This document shows positions 8,119 to 17,222 of a stretch of DNA of 64,000 nt, piece after piece. Positions within the stretch are counted from its first letter, which is position 1. Each line of letters starts with the position of its first letter. The notes below the pieces were generated by a model that was not told the DNA's origin, did no database searches, and worked only from the letters and a program-made list of their open reading frames with translations. The DNA comes from Sphingomonas suaedae (GTDB lineage Bacteria; Pseudomonadota; Alphaproteobacteria; Sphingomonadales; Sphingomonadaceae). A program made the position numbers and the translations under genes. Location: NCBI RefSeq assembly GCF_007833215.1, contig NZ_CP042239.1:1984001-2048000 (forward strand), written 5' to 3'.

Positions 8119-9911
8119 CGGATGGCGCTCCACGGTTTGCTCAACAGGACGGCGCAGTTGATCATGCCGACAAGCGAGTAGGTCTGGGGATAGTTCCCCC
8201 ATAGTTCACCGCTCACCGGATCGATGTCCTCCGACAGAAGACCTGCGGCGGTGCGCCTCTCCAGCATCTCTTCGAACAATTGCCTTGCATCCTGATCCCG
8301 GCCGGTGAAGTGCAATGCTTCGATCAACCAGAATGTGCAGACATTGAAGGCGGTCTCGGGCAGGCCGAAATCATCCTCGGTTGCATAGCGTAGCATATGG
8401 CTTCCGCGCCGCAACCCTTGCTCGACTGCCGCAAGGGTTCCGCGGAACTTCTCGTCATCTGGCGCCATGAAGCGCATGTCGAGCAGCTGGATCAGGCTGG
8501 CGTCGAGATCGTCGCCGCTGAACGTCGCTGACATGCGGTTGGTATCGGGACGCCATGCGGCTTCCTCGATCGTGCGGCGCATCCGGTCCGCGCGCTCCTG
8601 CCACACGCTGCGCTCGCTCTCCATGCCCAGCCGCTGCGCCGCATTGGCCAACCGGTCGCACGCCGCCCAGCACATCGCCGCCGAATAGGTGTGGACGCTC
8701 TGCCGCGTGCGCAGTTCCCACAGCCCGGCATCGGGCTTGTCGAACAGTTCGACCGCACGTTCGCCGACCCGCTCCAGCGCCTCGAAATCCTCGCGCCCCG
8801 CCATGCGGAACAGCCGCTGGTCGAAAAATGCCTGCACGTTGGACAGGATGATCTGGCCATAAGCATCGTGCTGAACCTGTTCATAGGCAAGGTTGCCGAC
8901 GCGCACCGGCCCCATGCCGCGATACCCCGCCAGACGCGGTGCCTCATTCTCGACCAGCACCGCTTCGCCCTGCACGCCATAGAGCGGTTGGATATGCCCG
9001 CCCTTTGCCTGATCGACGATGTTGCGCAGATAGGCGAGATAGCCCTCCAGCACATCGAGCGCGCCGACTCGGTTGAGCGCCTGGACGGTGTAATAGGCGT
9101 CGCGGATCCAGCAGTAGCGATAGTCCCAATTGCGTCCTGAATCGGCATGTTCGGGGATCGAGGTGGTGAGCGCGGCGACGATCGCGCCGGTCTCCTCATG
9201 CTGGCACAGCTTGAGCGTGATCGCGCTGCGGATCACCACGTCCTGCCATTCCAGCGGCGTGGCGAGTCCGCGCGACCAGTTTTGCCAGTGATAGCGGGTA
9301 TAGTCCGCCATCTCGTCGACCGTGGTCGCGATATTGCCCGAGAAACTCTCATCCGGGCCGAGGAAGAAGTGCAGTGTGCGCTCGACGCGAAAGCAATGCT
9401 CGTCGAGCAGCAGGCCGACCGGCGCATTGGTCGACAGGCGCAACTGCATCCCGTCGAGCAGATAGCGGATATGGTTCGACCCTGCGGTGGTCAGCACCGC
9501 AGGATCGCCCCAGTTGCGCGTCGGGCGCAACCGCACGCGGATGCGCGGCGAGCCGGACACCGGGCGCACGATCCGCGCGAATGCGACCGGGCGATACATC
9601 CGCCCCAGCCGTTCGAAGCGCGGGCAGAAATCGGTGATCTCGATCGCGCTGCCATTGCTGTCGGTCATGCGCGTGATCAGGATTGGGGTGTTTGTCACAT
9701 AATGCTGCTCGATCGAGGCGCAGTCCTCCAGATCGATTGCCCACAGGCCCACGGCATCGGCCGATCGCGGATCGCGCCCGTCGATCAGGGACGCGAACAA
9801 CGGGTCGCCATCCACCTTGGGCACACAGCCCCAGACGAAGCGGCCCGCCCGATCGATCAGCGCGCTCACCTGGCAATTGCCGATCGGCCACAGGTCGAGA
9901 TTGACGGTCAT
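8115..9911 (-). CDS. Glycoside hydrolase family 15 protein (glucoamylase/trehalase-like)
   Basis: 598 residues. The N-terminal GH15 beta-sandwich begins LWPIGNCQVSALIDRAGRFV. The (alpha/alpha)6 barrel carries NWDYRYCWIRDAYYT and, near the C-terminus, LLSEDIDPVSGELWGNYPQT with the likely catalytic Glu. Family members hydrolyse alpha-1,4 or alpha-1,6 glucans or, in some bacteria, trehalose. Overlaps of 4 bases on both sides with otsB and otsA tie it to trehalose metabolism. Trehalase versus glucoamylase cannot be decided from sequence alone. No signal peptide is visible, so it is probably cytoplasmic. Confidence 0.9.
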   Translation of the reverse strand: MTVNLDLWPIGNCQVSALIDRAGRFVWGCVPKVDGDPLFASLIDGRDPRSADAVGLWAIDLEDCASIEQHYVTNTPILITRMTDSNGSAIEITDFCPRFERLGRMYRPVAFARIVRPVSGSPRIRVRLRPTRNWGDPAVLTTAGSNHIRYLLDGMQLRLSTNAPVGLLLDEHCFRVERTLHFFLGPDESFSGNIATTVDEMADYTRYHWQNWSRGLATPLEWQDVVIRSAITLKLCQHEETGAIVAALTTSIPEHADSGRNWDYRYCWIRDAYYTVQALNRVGALDVLEGYLAYLRNIVDQAKGGHIQPLYGVQGEAVLVENEAPRLAGYRGMGPVRVGNLAYEQVQHDAYGQIILSNVQAFFDQRLFRMAGREDFEALERVGERAVELFDKPDAGLWELRTRQSVHTYSAAMCWAACDRLANAAQRLGMESERSVWQERADRMRRTIEEAAWRPDTNRMSATFSGDDLDASLIQLLDMRFMAPDDEKFRGTLAAVEQGLRRGSHMLRYATEDDFGLPETAFNVCTFWLIEALHFTGRDQDARQLFEEMLERRTAAGLLSEDIDPVSGELWGNYPQTYSLVGMINCAVLLSKPWSAIR

Positions 9912-10675
9912 TCGGCCCCTCCGGCAGCGGCATCGAGCCAGCGCAGCACGGCGGCGACGTCGGGCAGGCGATAGGTCGCCGAGGTGGCGCGGAGCGCGCC
10001 GACCAGCACCCCCGCCCCGCCCAGACGGGCAGCGGCGGCGAAGCCCGGCTCGTCGGTCAGATCGTCCCCCAGGAATAACGGCCGCGACCCGGCGAAGGGC
10101 GGCATCGCCATCAGCGCCGCGATCGCCCGGCCCTTGTCACCCGGCGCGCGCAACTCAAACACCATCTTCCCCTCCTGAAGCGTGAGACCGCTCGCCTCCG
10201 CCAACTGCTCAGCCAGTGCGCGGCAGGCCGATTCGGCCTGGGGGGCGCCTCGAAAATGCAGCCCGGCACCGAGCGGTTTGGCCTCGACCAGCACGCCGGG
10301 GCGGTCGGCGGCGAACCGGTTCAACCGCTCCAGCACGGCATCGAGCGCGATCGGACGTTCCGGTTCGACCGCGCCCTCCACACCGAACAATTCGGCGCCG
10401 TGGCTGCCGCCGATCGGAAAGCCTGCGCCGCCGAACAGCGCATCGATCTCCTCAGCCCCGCGCCCGCTGACGATCGCAATCCGTCCGGCGAGGCGCGTTG
10501 TCAGCGCGGCCATCAGCCGCCGCAGCCGCGCATCGACCGCCACCGCATCGGGGCGCGGCGCGATCTCGACGAGCGTGCCGTCGAAATCAAGGAACAGGCT
10601 GGCACCAGCCAACAGGTCGGGAGGGGGCGGCGCAAGGGAGGCCGCCGCGGCAATCGTCGCGGAGTCAGACATCAT
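9908..10675 (-). CDS. otsB: Trehalose-phosphatase
   Basis: About 255 residues, HAD superfamily; dephosphorylates trehalose 6-phosphate. Motif I is LFLDFDGTLVEIAPRPDAV with the nucleophile Asp. Motif II lies in IAIVSGRGAEEID, the cap contains IGGSHGAELFG, and motif IV is PLFLGDDLTDEPGF. The frame extends to a TTG at 10723, but an ATG pair at 10675/10672 is a more natural start; the ribosome site is weak in both cases. The stop overlaps the GH15 start by 4 bases. marC ends 65 bases upstream, so otsB probably heads its own subunit of the cluster. Confidence 0.93.
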   Translation of the reverse strand: MMSDSATIAAAASLAPPPPDLLAGASLFLDFDGTLVEIAPRPDAVAVDARLRRLMAALTTRLAGRIAIVSGRGAEEIDALFGGAGFPIGGSHGAELFGVEGAVEPERPIALDAVLERLNRFAADRPGVLVEAKPLGAGLHFRGAPQAESACRALAEQLAEASGLTLQEGKMVFELRAPGDKGRAIAALMAMPPFAGSRPLFLGDDLTDEPGFAAAARLGGAGVLVGALRATSATYRLPDVAAVLRWLDAAAGGAE

Positions 10676-10740
10676 CAGGGATAAAGCAATCGGAACGCTT
10701 TCGTTCCGAAATTTCTGCTGCAATGCGGGGAAGAGGGGAT

Positions 10741-11364
10741 TCAGACCCCGAAGCTGGTCTTCACCCCGTCAATCACGAACTGAATCGCCAACGCCGCGAG
10801 CAGTACGCCGAGCAGCCGCGTGATGACAGCCTCGATCTTGGCGCCCAGCAGCCGCATCAACGGCCCTGCCGCGAGAAGCGCTCCAAGTGTCAGCAGCAGC
10901 ACCAGGATCAGTGCGCCGAATACCGCCGCCGTCTGCCCCGGCCCTTCGGCGCGCGAGACGAGCAGCATGATCGTCGCGATCGAACCCGGCCCCGCGATCA
11001 TCGGCATCGCCATCGGAAAGACTGACACGTCCTCGACCTCAGGCGTGTCCATGATCTTGGTCGCCCGATCCTCGCGCCGCTCCTGCCGCTTCTCAAACAC
11101 CATTTCGAGCGCGATGATGAACAACATGATCCCGCCGGCGATGCGAAAGGCGCTGAGGCTGATGCCGAGCGTGCGCAGCAGCGCTTCGCCCACCAACGCG
11201 AAGACGAGAAGAATTGCAGTCGCGATCATCACCGCGCGTATCGCCATCGCGCGCTGCTGAGCCGGACGCGCGCCGTTGGTCAGCCCCGCATAGATCGGCG
11301 CGCAGCCGGGGGGGTCGATGACCACGAACAACATCGCGAATGCGGAGAGGAACAGTTCGATCAT
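10741..11364 (-). CDS. MarC family integral membrane protein
   Basis: 207 residues with six predicted membrane helices and the family signatures FVVIDPPGCAPIY and MAMPMIAGPGSIATIM, which resemble the repeated halves of the MarC/UPF0056 fold. The function of the family is not settled despite its historical multiple-antibiotic-resistance name. The start at 11364 (MIELFLSAFAML) overlaps the galE stop by 4 bases (ATGA), so it is probably translated from the galE message. The longer frame to 11397 would run into galE. Confidence 0.9.
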   Translation of the reverse strand: MIELFLSAFAMLFVVIDPPGCAPIYAGLTNGARPAQQRAMAIRAVMIATAILLVFALVGEALLRTLGISLSAFRIAGGIMLFIIALEMVFEKRQERREDRATKIMDTPEVEDVSVFPMAMPMIAGPGSIATIMLLVSRAEGPGQTAAVFGALILVLLLTLGALLAAGPLMRLLGAKIEAVITRLLGVLLAALAIQFVIDGVKTSFGV

Positions 11365-12362
11365 TCCGCCCGTCTCTCGGCCAGCTTGCGCTCCCATGCA
11401 AGTGCGTCGCGGACGATGAGGTCGAGATCGTCATATTGCGGCCGCCAGGGCAGCGCAGTGAGGATCGCGCGATTGTCCGAGACCAGTTCGTCGGGATCCC
11501 CCGCGCGGCGCCCCTCCATCCTGCGCTCGATCGTCACATTGGTCACGCGATCGACCGCATCGAGCACTTCGAGCACCGAATAGCCCCGTCCATAGCCCGC
11601 ATTGAGCGTATGGCTGGTGTCGGGATCGGCGATCAGCAGGTCGAGCGCGTGGACATGCGCCGCGGCGAGATCGGCGACATGGATATAGTCGCGCACACCG
11701 GTGCCGTCGCGCGTCGCGAAGTCCGTGCCGAACACCGATACGCCGTCGCGTTTCCCCGTCGCTGCCTCGACCGCGACTTTGATAAGGTGCGTCGCACCCG
11801 CCGTGCTCTGGCCGCTGCGCCCCTGCGGATCGGCACCCGCGACGTTGAAGTAGCGAAGCGCGCAATAGTTGATCGGATGGGCGGCCGCGACGTCCTTCAG
11901 CATGATCTCGGTCATCAGCTTGGACATGCCATAAGGGTTGATCGGCTGCTTCGGCGCATCCTCGCGCACCGGCACGACTTCCGGGATGCCATAGGTGGCG
12001 GCGGTGGAGGAGAAGATGAAATGCTTCACGCCCTCAACCACCGCGCTTTCGATCAGGCTGCGGCTGGAAGCGGTGTTGTTGCGGTAATATTTGAGCGGAT
12101 CGCTGACCGATTCGGGCACCACCACCGACCCGGCAAAGTGCATGATCGCGGTCACGCCATGTTCGCGGATCGCTCCGCGCACCGCCTCATCATCGGCGAT
12201 ATTGGCGACCACCAGAGTCGCGCGCGGATCGACCGCCCAGTCGAAGCCGGTGACGAGATTGTCGAGCACCACGACGCGCCAGCCCGCATCGAGCAGCGCG
12301 AGCACTGCGTGGCTACCGATATAGCCTGCCCCGCCCGTCACCATCACCGTGCCGTCGCGCAT
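11361..12362 (-). CDS. galE: UDP-glucose 4-epimerase
   Basis: 333 residues, extended SDR family; interconverts UDP-glucose and UDP-galactose for exopolysaccharide or LPS sugars. The NAD-binding motif is VTGGAGYIGSHAVLALLDAG and the catalytic tyrosine motif is NPYGMSKLM (YxxxK). The HFAGSVVVPESV and YFNVAGADP segments are typical of GalE. It may also start at an inner ATG (MVTGGAGYIG), but the first ATG at 12362 is plausible. It is the first gene of the minus-strand run that continues into marC and the trehalose genes; UDP-glucose is a shared substrate with OtsA. Confidence 0.94.
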   Translation of the reverse strand: MRDGTVMVTGGAGYIGSHAVLALLDAGWRVVVLDNLVTGFDWAVDPRATLVVANIADDEAVRGAIREHGVTAIMHFAGSVVVPESVSDPLKYYRNNTASSRSLIESAVVEGVKHFIFSSTAATYGIPEVVPVREDAPKQPINPYGMSKLMTEIMLKDVAAAHPINYCALRYFNVAGADPQGRSGQSTAGATHLIKVAVEAATGKRDGVSVFGTDFATRDGTGVRDYIHVADLAAAHVHALDLLIADPDTSHTLNAGYGRGYSVLEVLDAVDRVTNVTIERRMEGRRAGDPDELVSDNRAILTALPWRPQYDDLDLIVRDALAWERKLAERRAE

Positions 12363-12444
12363 TCCCGTTGATCCCCTTGATTGGCCCCTAGTTAGCCGCG
12401 CCGCACAACCCTATCTTGCCGTTCGTAGCAAGGAGTTGACGGCA

Positions 12445-12990
12445 ATGACTACCGAAACCGCGATTTTGGCGGGCGGCTGCTTCTGGTGTGTGGAGGCGGT
12501 ATTCAAGGACCTGATCGGCGTCGAGTCGGTCGAGAGCGGCTATATCGGCGGCCATGTCGACAACCCGACCTACAAGGCGGTGTGCGGCGGCGACACAGGC
12601 CATGCCGAGGCGCTGAAGGTCACCTATGACCCCGCGCAGATCCGCTATGACGATCTGCTCGACATCTTTTTCGCGACGCATGATCCGACGACGCTCAACC
12701 GTCAGGGCGGCGATGTCGGCACGCAATATCGCTCGGCGATCTTCCCGCAATCGCCCGAGCAGGAAGCTGCGGCGCGCGCCGGGATCGAGCGCAATGCAAG
12801 CGAATGGCCCGCGCCGATCGTCACCACCATCGAACATGCCGACACCTGGTGGCCGGCCGAGGATTATCACCAGAATTACTGGGAAGGCGAAGGCCAGCGG
12901 AACCCCTATTGCCTGGGCGTCATCCCGCCCAAGCTCAACAAGCTGCGCAAGAGCTTTGCCGAAAGGCTGAAGGCCAAAGCGGGGGCGTGA
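12445..12990 (+). CDS. msrA: Peptide-methionine (S)-S-oxide reductase
   Basis: 181 residues; repairs methionine-S-sulfoxide in oxidised proteins. The active-site motif AGGCFWCVEAVF is at residues 8-19 with the nucleophilic Cys, and the family motifs GYIGG, ALKVTYDP and GTQYRS(A) are present. The ATG at 12445 is preceded by AAGGAG at the right distance, so the longer upstream frame is rejected. Resolving cysteines are likely C-terminal (NPYCLG). It is a single gene, convergent with aqpZ, ending in a hairpin. Confidence 0.96.
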   Translation: MTTETAILAGGCFWCVEAVFKDLIGVESVESGYIGGHVDNPTYKAVCGGDTGHAEALKVTYDPAQIRYDDLLDIFFATHDPTTLNRQGGDVGTQYRSAIFPQSPEQEAAARAGIERNASEWPAPIVTTIEHADTWWPAEDYHQNYWEGEGQRNPYCLGVIPPKLNKLRKSFAERLKAKAGA

Positions 12991-12998
12991 GCCCCCGC
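12979..12998. terminator. Bidirectional hairpin between msrA and aqpZ
   Basis: GCGGGGGC, a 4-base loop (GTGA) and GCCCCCGC form a perfect 8-base GC stem that overlaps the msrA stop codon. It sits between two convergent genes, so it may end transcription from both sides. There is no U tract on either strand. Confidence 0.5.
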
Positions 12999-13003
12999 CC
13001 CGC

Positions 13004-13750
13004 TCATGCTTCCGCGGTGGGGAGCGGCCCGCCCTCGACCGGCGGCCGCTTGCCGGCATCGGCGCCCAGCAGCTTGTAAGCGACCCCGCCCAGCGCCCCG
13101 CCAACGATCGGGGCCAGCCAGAACAGCCAGAGCTGCTGGATCGCCCATCCGCCCACGATCAGCGCCGGGCCCGTGCTGCGCGCGGGATTGACCGAAGTGT
13201 TGGTTACCGGGATCGAGATGAGATGGATCAGGGTCAGCGCCAGCCCGATCGCGATCGGCGCGAAGCCCGCAGGGGCGCGGCTGTCGGTCGATCCCATGAT
13301 GACGAGCAGGAAGACGAAGGTCAGCACGACCTCGATCGTCAGCGCCGCTTCGATGCTGAACTGGCCCGGCGAATGCGCGCCATAGCCGTTCGCCGCGAGT
13401 CCGCCCGCCAGATCATAGCCACCCGGTGCGCCGTTTGCGATCATGTAGAGCAGCCACGCCGCAACCGCAGCGCCGACCAGCTGGGCGATGACGTATAGCG
13501 GAATGTCCTTACCGGCGAAGCGCCCGCCCGCCCACAGGCCGATGGTCACCGCCGGATTGAGGTGACAGCCCGAAATATGCCCGATCGAATAGGCCATGGT
13601 CAGCACCGTCAGGCCAAAGGCCAGGCTGACGCCCAGCAACCCGATCCCGACCTCCGGAAACGCTGCCGCCAGCACCGCGCTGCCGCAACCGCCAAAGACC
13701 AGCCAGAACGTTCCGATCAATTCGGCCAGGCCCCGTTGCACATTGGTCAT
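13004..13750 (-). CDS. aqpZ: Aquaporin Z
   Basis: 248 residues, six membrane helices and both half-helix NPA motifs: [17 protein letters not shown] and [15 protein letters not shown]. His and Arg residues next to the motifs match the narrow selectivity filter of water-specific AqpZ proteins (the Arg follows the second NPA). The ATG at 13750 is chosen over the adjacent in-frame GTG at 13753 because GGAG lies at good spacing. It has its own promoter region upstream. The C-terminal tail (residues 230-248) is short and cytoplasmic. Confidence 0.94.
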   Translation of the reverse strand: MTNVQRGLAELIGTFWLVFGGCGSAVLAAAFPEVGIGLLGVSLAFGLTVLTMAYSIGHISGCHLNPAVTIGLWAGGRFAGKDIPLYVIAQLVGAAVAAWLLYMIANGAPGGYDLAGGLAANGYGAHSPGQFSIEAALTIEVVLTFVFLLVIMGSTDSRAPAGFAPIAIGLALTLIHLISIPVTNTSVNPARSTGPALIVGGWAIQQLWLFWLAPIVGGALGGVAYKLLGADAGKRPPVEGGPLPTAEA

Positions 13751-13830
13751 CACGCTCTCCCGCCATCGTGTCTCGACACGCCAGCTACGCGGCAGCGGGA
13801 GACTACGGATCGTTGCGCAAGTGTAAAGAC

Positions 13831-14769
13831 TTAACGCGTCGCGGCGCGACGGAGGCGGTCGTTGATCGCGATGCCCACGCCTTCCTCAGGCACCGGTGCT
13901 ACCGCGATCGCTGCGCGATCCCCCGCATCTGCGCGATGGAGCGCGTCGAACAGGCGCGCGGCGGCTTGCGTCACGTCGCCGGTGTTCGACAAGCTGTCGT
14001 CACCGGCCACCGCTCCAAAGCCGATCAGCCACTCCCCGTCCTGCGCGGCGGTGGCATTGAGGCGCAGCGGCTTGCGCGGGGCATAGTGACTGGCGAGTTG
14101 GCCGGGAGCCTCGATCGCCTCCCCCGCCCCGCCCAGCCAGCGCCCGATCTCGCGCTCGATATCCGCTGCGGCGACCGGGCCGGGGCGGAGCAGGCGCGGT
14201 TCGCCACCGAGCGCGACGATGGTCGATTCGATCCCGCCGTTGGTCGCACCGTCGTCGATGATGAGCGGGATGCGTCCGGCGAGCGAGGCTGCGACATGCG
14301 CAGCGCGGGTCGGGCTGAGGGTGCCGCTGGCATTGGCGGAGGGCGCGGCGAGCGGCTTGCCGGTGGCCGCCAGCAAAGCCTGCATCGCGCGGTGCTGCGG
14401 AACACGGATCGCAACAGTCGATAGCCCCGCCGTGACCAGACCCGCAATCGGCGCGTCCGGGCGCAGCGGCAGGACCATCGTCAGCGGGCCGGGCCAGAAA
14501 GCGTCGGCGAGCGCGCGCGCGTCGCGGTCAAACATCGCGATGGCTTCGGCCGCGCGACGATCGGCGACATGGACGATCAGCGGGTTGAAACTGGGTCTTC
14601 CCTTGGCCGCATAGATGCCCGCCACCGCCTCCGCATTGGTAGCGTCGGCGGCGAGTCCGTACACCGTCTCGGTCGGAGTCGCGACGCATCCGCCTGCGGC
14701 GATGATGGCGGCGCCTTCGGCGATGGCAGCCTCGCCGTAGGGTAAGATGCGGGGATTTGGCGCGGTCAT
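13831..14769 (-). CDS. L-threonylcarbamoyladenylate synthase (Sua5/TsaC, long form)
   Basis: 312 residues; makes threonylcarbamoyl-AMP for the t6A37 modification of ANN-reading tRNAs. The N-terminal YrdC domain (residues 10-205) has the KxR-like binding region [14 protein letters not shown] and [15 protein letters not shown], and [17 protein letters not shown]. The C-terminal part (about residues 225-312), with [13 protein letters not shown], is the extra Sua5 domain that short TsaC proteins lack. The start at 14769 lies 48 bases from the divergent acyl-CoA dehydrogenase start, so they share a regulatory spacer. Confidence 0.93.
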   Translation of the reverse strand: MTAPNPRILPYGEAAIAEGAAIIAAGGCVATPTETVYGLAADATNAEAVAGIYAAKGRPSFNPLIVHVADRRAAEAIAMFDRDARALADAFWPGPLTMVLPLRPDAPIAGLVTAGLSTVAIRVPQHRAMQALLAATGKPLAAPSANASGTLSPTRAAHVAASLAGRIPLIIDDGATNGGIESTIVALGGEPRLLRPGPVAAADIEREIGRWLGGAGEAIEAPGQLASHYAPRKPLRLNATAAQDGEWLIGFGAVAGDDSLSNTGDVTQAAARLFDALHRADAGDRAAIAVAPVPEEGVGIAINDRLRRAATR

Positions 14770-14817
14770 TTCCGATGGCTATAGCGCTGGCAAAAGCGCC
14801 GCAAGAGAGAGGACGAA

Positions 14818-16509
14818 ATGAGCTTCACCCCCGCTATCGCCGAACAGCGTTTCGTGCTGGACCATGTCGCGCGCATCGCTGAGCTGGGTGTCGAGGATGA
14901 CATTGTCGATGCAGTGCTGGAGGGTGCGGGCGCGTTTGCGGCGGGCGAATGGGCGCCGCTCGACCGGGCGGGCGACACGGTGGGCGCCAAATGGACGGCG
15001 GACGGCGTGGTGATGCCCGATGGCTATCGCGCTGCGTACCAGGCGTATGTCGAGGGCGGCTGGGGGACGATCGGGTCGCCTGAGGCGTTCGGAGGCCAGG
15101 GCCTGCCCTTTGCGCTAGCGACTGCGGTGCTGGAGACGCTCGGCACCGCCAATATGGGCTTCGCGCTCTGCCCGACGCTCAATGTCGGCGCGATCGAGGC
15201 GCTGGCGCATCATGGCACGCCCGAGCAGCAGACGGCGTACCTGCCCAGGCTGGCCACCGGCGAATGGACCGGCACGATGAACCTGACCGAGCCGCAGGCC
15301 GGGTCGGACGTGGGGGCGCTCAAGGCCAAGGCCGAGCCGCGCGCTGACGGCAAGTGGGGCATCAGCGGGACCAAGATCTTCATCAGCTTCGGCGATCACG
15401 ACATGGCGGATAATATCGTCCACCTCGTCCTCGCCCGCACCCCCGATGCGCCCGCAGGGACCAAGGGAATCTCGCTGTTCCTGGTGCCCAAATTCCGGCT
15501 GGATGCCGACGGCAACCCGGGCGACGTCAACGATGTCCGGGTGGTATCGATCGAGCACAAGATGGGGCTGCACGCCTCCCCCACCTGTGTCCTGTCGTTC
15601 GGCGACAATGGCGACTGTATCGGCGAGCTGATCGGGCCGGAGATGGGCGGGATGCGCGCGATGTTCACGATGATGAACAATGCGCGACTGAACGTAGGAC
15701 TGCAGGGCGTGCAGGTCGCCGAGCGCGCGACCCAGCGGGCGGTCGCCTATGCGCGCGATCGGGTGCAGGGCAGCCGCAACGGCAAGCCCGCGACGATCGT
15801 CGAATTCCCCGATGTCCGCCGGATGCTGATGCGGATGAAGGCGCAGACGATGGCGGCGCGGGCTTTGGTCTATCTCGCAGCCGCCCAGGTCGATCGCGCC
15901 AATGCGGGGGACGCGGCTGCAAAGGCGCGGCTCGACCTGCTGACCCCGCTCGCCAAGGCGCATGGCACCGATATCGGCTGTGAAGTCAGCAGCATCGGCG
16001 TGCAGGTGCATGGGGGCATGGGCTATATCGAGGAAACCGGCGCGGCCCAACATTTCCGCGATGCGCGCATCACGCCAATCTATGAGGGTACCAACGGAAT
16101 CCAGGCCGCCGATCTGGTGGGGCGCAAGCTGTCGGGCGATGGCGGGGCGGCGCTGTTCGCGCTGATCGACCAGATGCGGAACGAGGCGCAGGGCGAAGGA
16201 CTGATCGCGCTGATCGATGCGTGCGCGGATGTCGCGCGGCACATGCTGGAGGCCCAGGTCGACGACCGGCTGGCGGGGAGCTACCCGTTCCTCACGATGC
16301 TATCGACCGCCGTGTGCGGCTGGCTGATGGAAGCGCAAGGACGGATCGCCGCGGAGGCGCAGGGCGATTCCGCCTTTTTGGCGATGAAGCGCGCTGCCGC
16401 GACCTTCTATGTGACGCAGATCGTGCCCGAAGCGATGGGAATGAAGGCGGCGGCGGTGGCGAGCGCGGACGCCCTCTATGCCGTCGACGCGGAGACCTTC
16501 GCCGCCTGA
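14818..16509 (+). CDS. Acyl-CoA dehydrogenase
   Basis: 563 residues, FAD-dependent. The middle domain has GEWTGTMNLTEPQAGSDVG and the C-terminal helical domain has QVHGGMGYIEETG and ITPIYEGTNGIQAADL. The long N-terminus and extra C-terminal segment make it resemble the DmdC-like (methylmercaptopropionyl-CoA) subgroup rather than a short-chain 380-residue enzyme, but the substrate cannot be fixed from sequence. No other beta-oxidation gene is adjacent. The start has AGAGAGGAC just before the ATG. The 3' end overlaps the convergent ABC ATPase gene by 34 bases. Confidence 0.92.
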   Translation: MSFTPAIAEQRFVLDHVARIAELGVEDDIVDAVLEGAGAFAAGEWAPLDRAGDTVGAKWTADGVVMPDGYRAAYQAYVEGGWGTIGSPEAFGGQGLPFALATAVLETLGTANMGFALCPTLNVGAIEALAHHGTPEQQTAYLPRLATGEWTGTMNLTEPQAGSDVGALKAKAEPRADGKWGISGTKIFISFGDHDMADNIVHLVLARTPDAPAGTKGISLFLVPKFRLDADGNPGDVNDVRVVSIEHKMGLHASPTCVLSFGDNGDCIGELIGPEMGGMRAMFTMMNNARLNVGLQGVQVAERATQRAVAYARDRVQGSRNGKPATIVEFPDVRRMLMRMKAQTMAARALVYLAAAQVDRANAGDAAAKARLDLLTPLAKAHGTDIGCEVSSIGVQVHGGMGYIEETGAAQHFRDARITPIYEGTNGIQAADLVGRKLSGDGGAALFALIDQMRNEAQGEGLIALIDACADVARHMLEAQVDDRLAGSYPFLTMLSTAVCGWLMEAQGRIAAEAQGDSAFLAMKRAAATFYVTQIVPEAMGMKAAAVASADALYAVDAETFAA

Positions 16510-17222
16510 CCGCGCAGATGCGCAATGGTCTGCGCTTCGAATGCTGCGGGGTCGGTGCGCGCACCGGCAAGGGCGGCGGCGTCGAGTTCGAACGCGACGC
16601 GTCCTTCGGCCAGTAGCGCCCCGGCCTGACAGGCGCCGCTGAGGGTGGCGAGGTCATGGAGCGCCGTGACCAGGGTCAGCCCCTCGCCCACCCGCGCGGC
16701 GAGCGCGTGGCGCAGGTCATAGGCCGCGACCGGATCTAGCCAGTTGAACGGCTCATCGAGGATGACGATGTCCTGCCCTGCCGCAAACGCGCAGGCGATG
16801 GCGATGCGCTGGCGCTGTCCCGCCGAACAGGTTCCAACGCGACGGTCGAGCAGCGGGGTTAGCACCAGTGCGTCGGCAATGGCGCCGATCGCGGCCAGCG
16901 CCTGGTCAGAATCGCCTGCGACAATTCCCAGCACCGCGCGGGCCGTGAGCGCGGCGGGGAGCATCGCGGCATCCGGGGCGTAGCCAATGGCTGCCGCCCG
17001 ACCTGCGCGATCGGCGGTCCGATCCGTGCCGTCGATTCGCACGGTCCCGTCGTGCACCGGGAGACGCCCCGCAACCGATCGCAGGAAGCTGGTCTTGCCC
17101 GATCCGTTGGCGCCGATCAGCCCGAACCAGCTGCCCCGTGCGATCGAGAGCGAAATGTCGCGCACGGCAGGCACCCCCTCCCGCATCACCGACAATGCCG
17201 CCGTGCCCAGCGCTTCGGTCAT
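16476..17222 (-). CDS. ABC transporter ATP-binding protein
   Basis: 248 residues. Walker A is GLIGANGSGKTSFLRS, the signature is CSAGQRQRIAIACA and Walker B is DIVILDEPFNWLDPV, followed by an H-loop in LVTALHD. The start at 17222 (MTEALGTAAL) overlaps the stop of the membrane subunit gene by 4 bases, which excludes the longer frame. Together with the upstream permease and GntR gene it forms a three-gene unit resembling YtrA-type regulated ABC exporters. The substrate is unknown. Confidence 0.92.
   Translation of the reverse strand: MTEALGTAALSVMREGVPAVRDISLSIARGSWFGLIGANGSGKTSFLRSVAGRLPVHDGTVRIDGTDRTADRAGRAAAIGYAPDAAMLPAALTARAVLGIVAGDSDQALAAIGAIADALVLTPLLDRRVGTCSAGQRQRIAIACAFAAGQDIVILDEPFNWLDPVAAYDLRHALAARVGEGLTLVTALHDLATLSGACQAGALLAEGRVAFELDAAALAGARTDPAAFEAQTIAHLRGQAAKVSASTA

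Noticed and set aside
12349..12444. N-terminal extension of msrA
   Set aside because: The upstream in-frame codons lack homology, while the ATG at 12445 has AAGGAG and starts the family domain.
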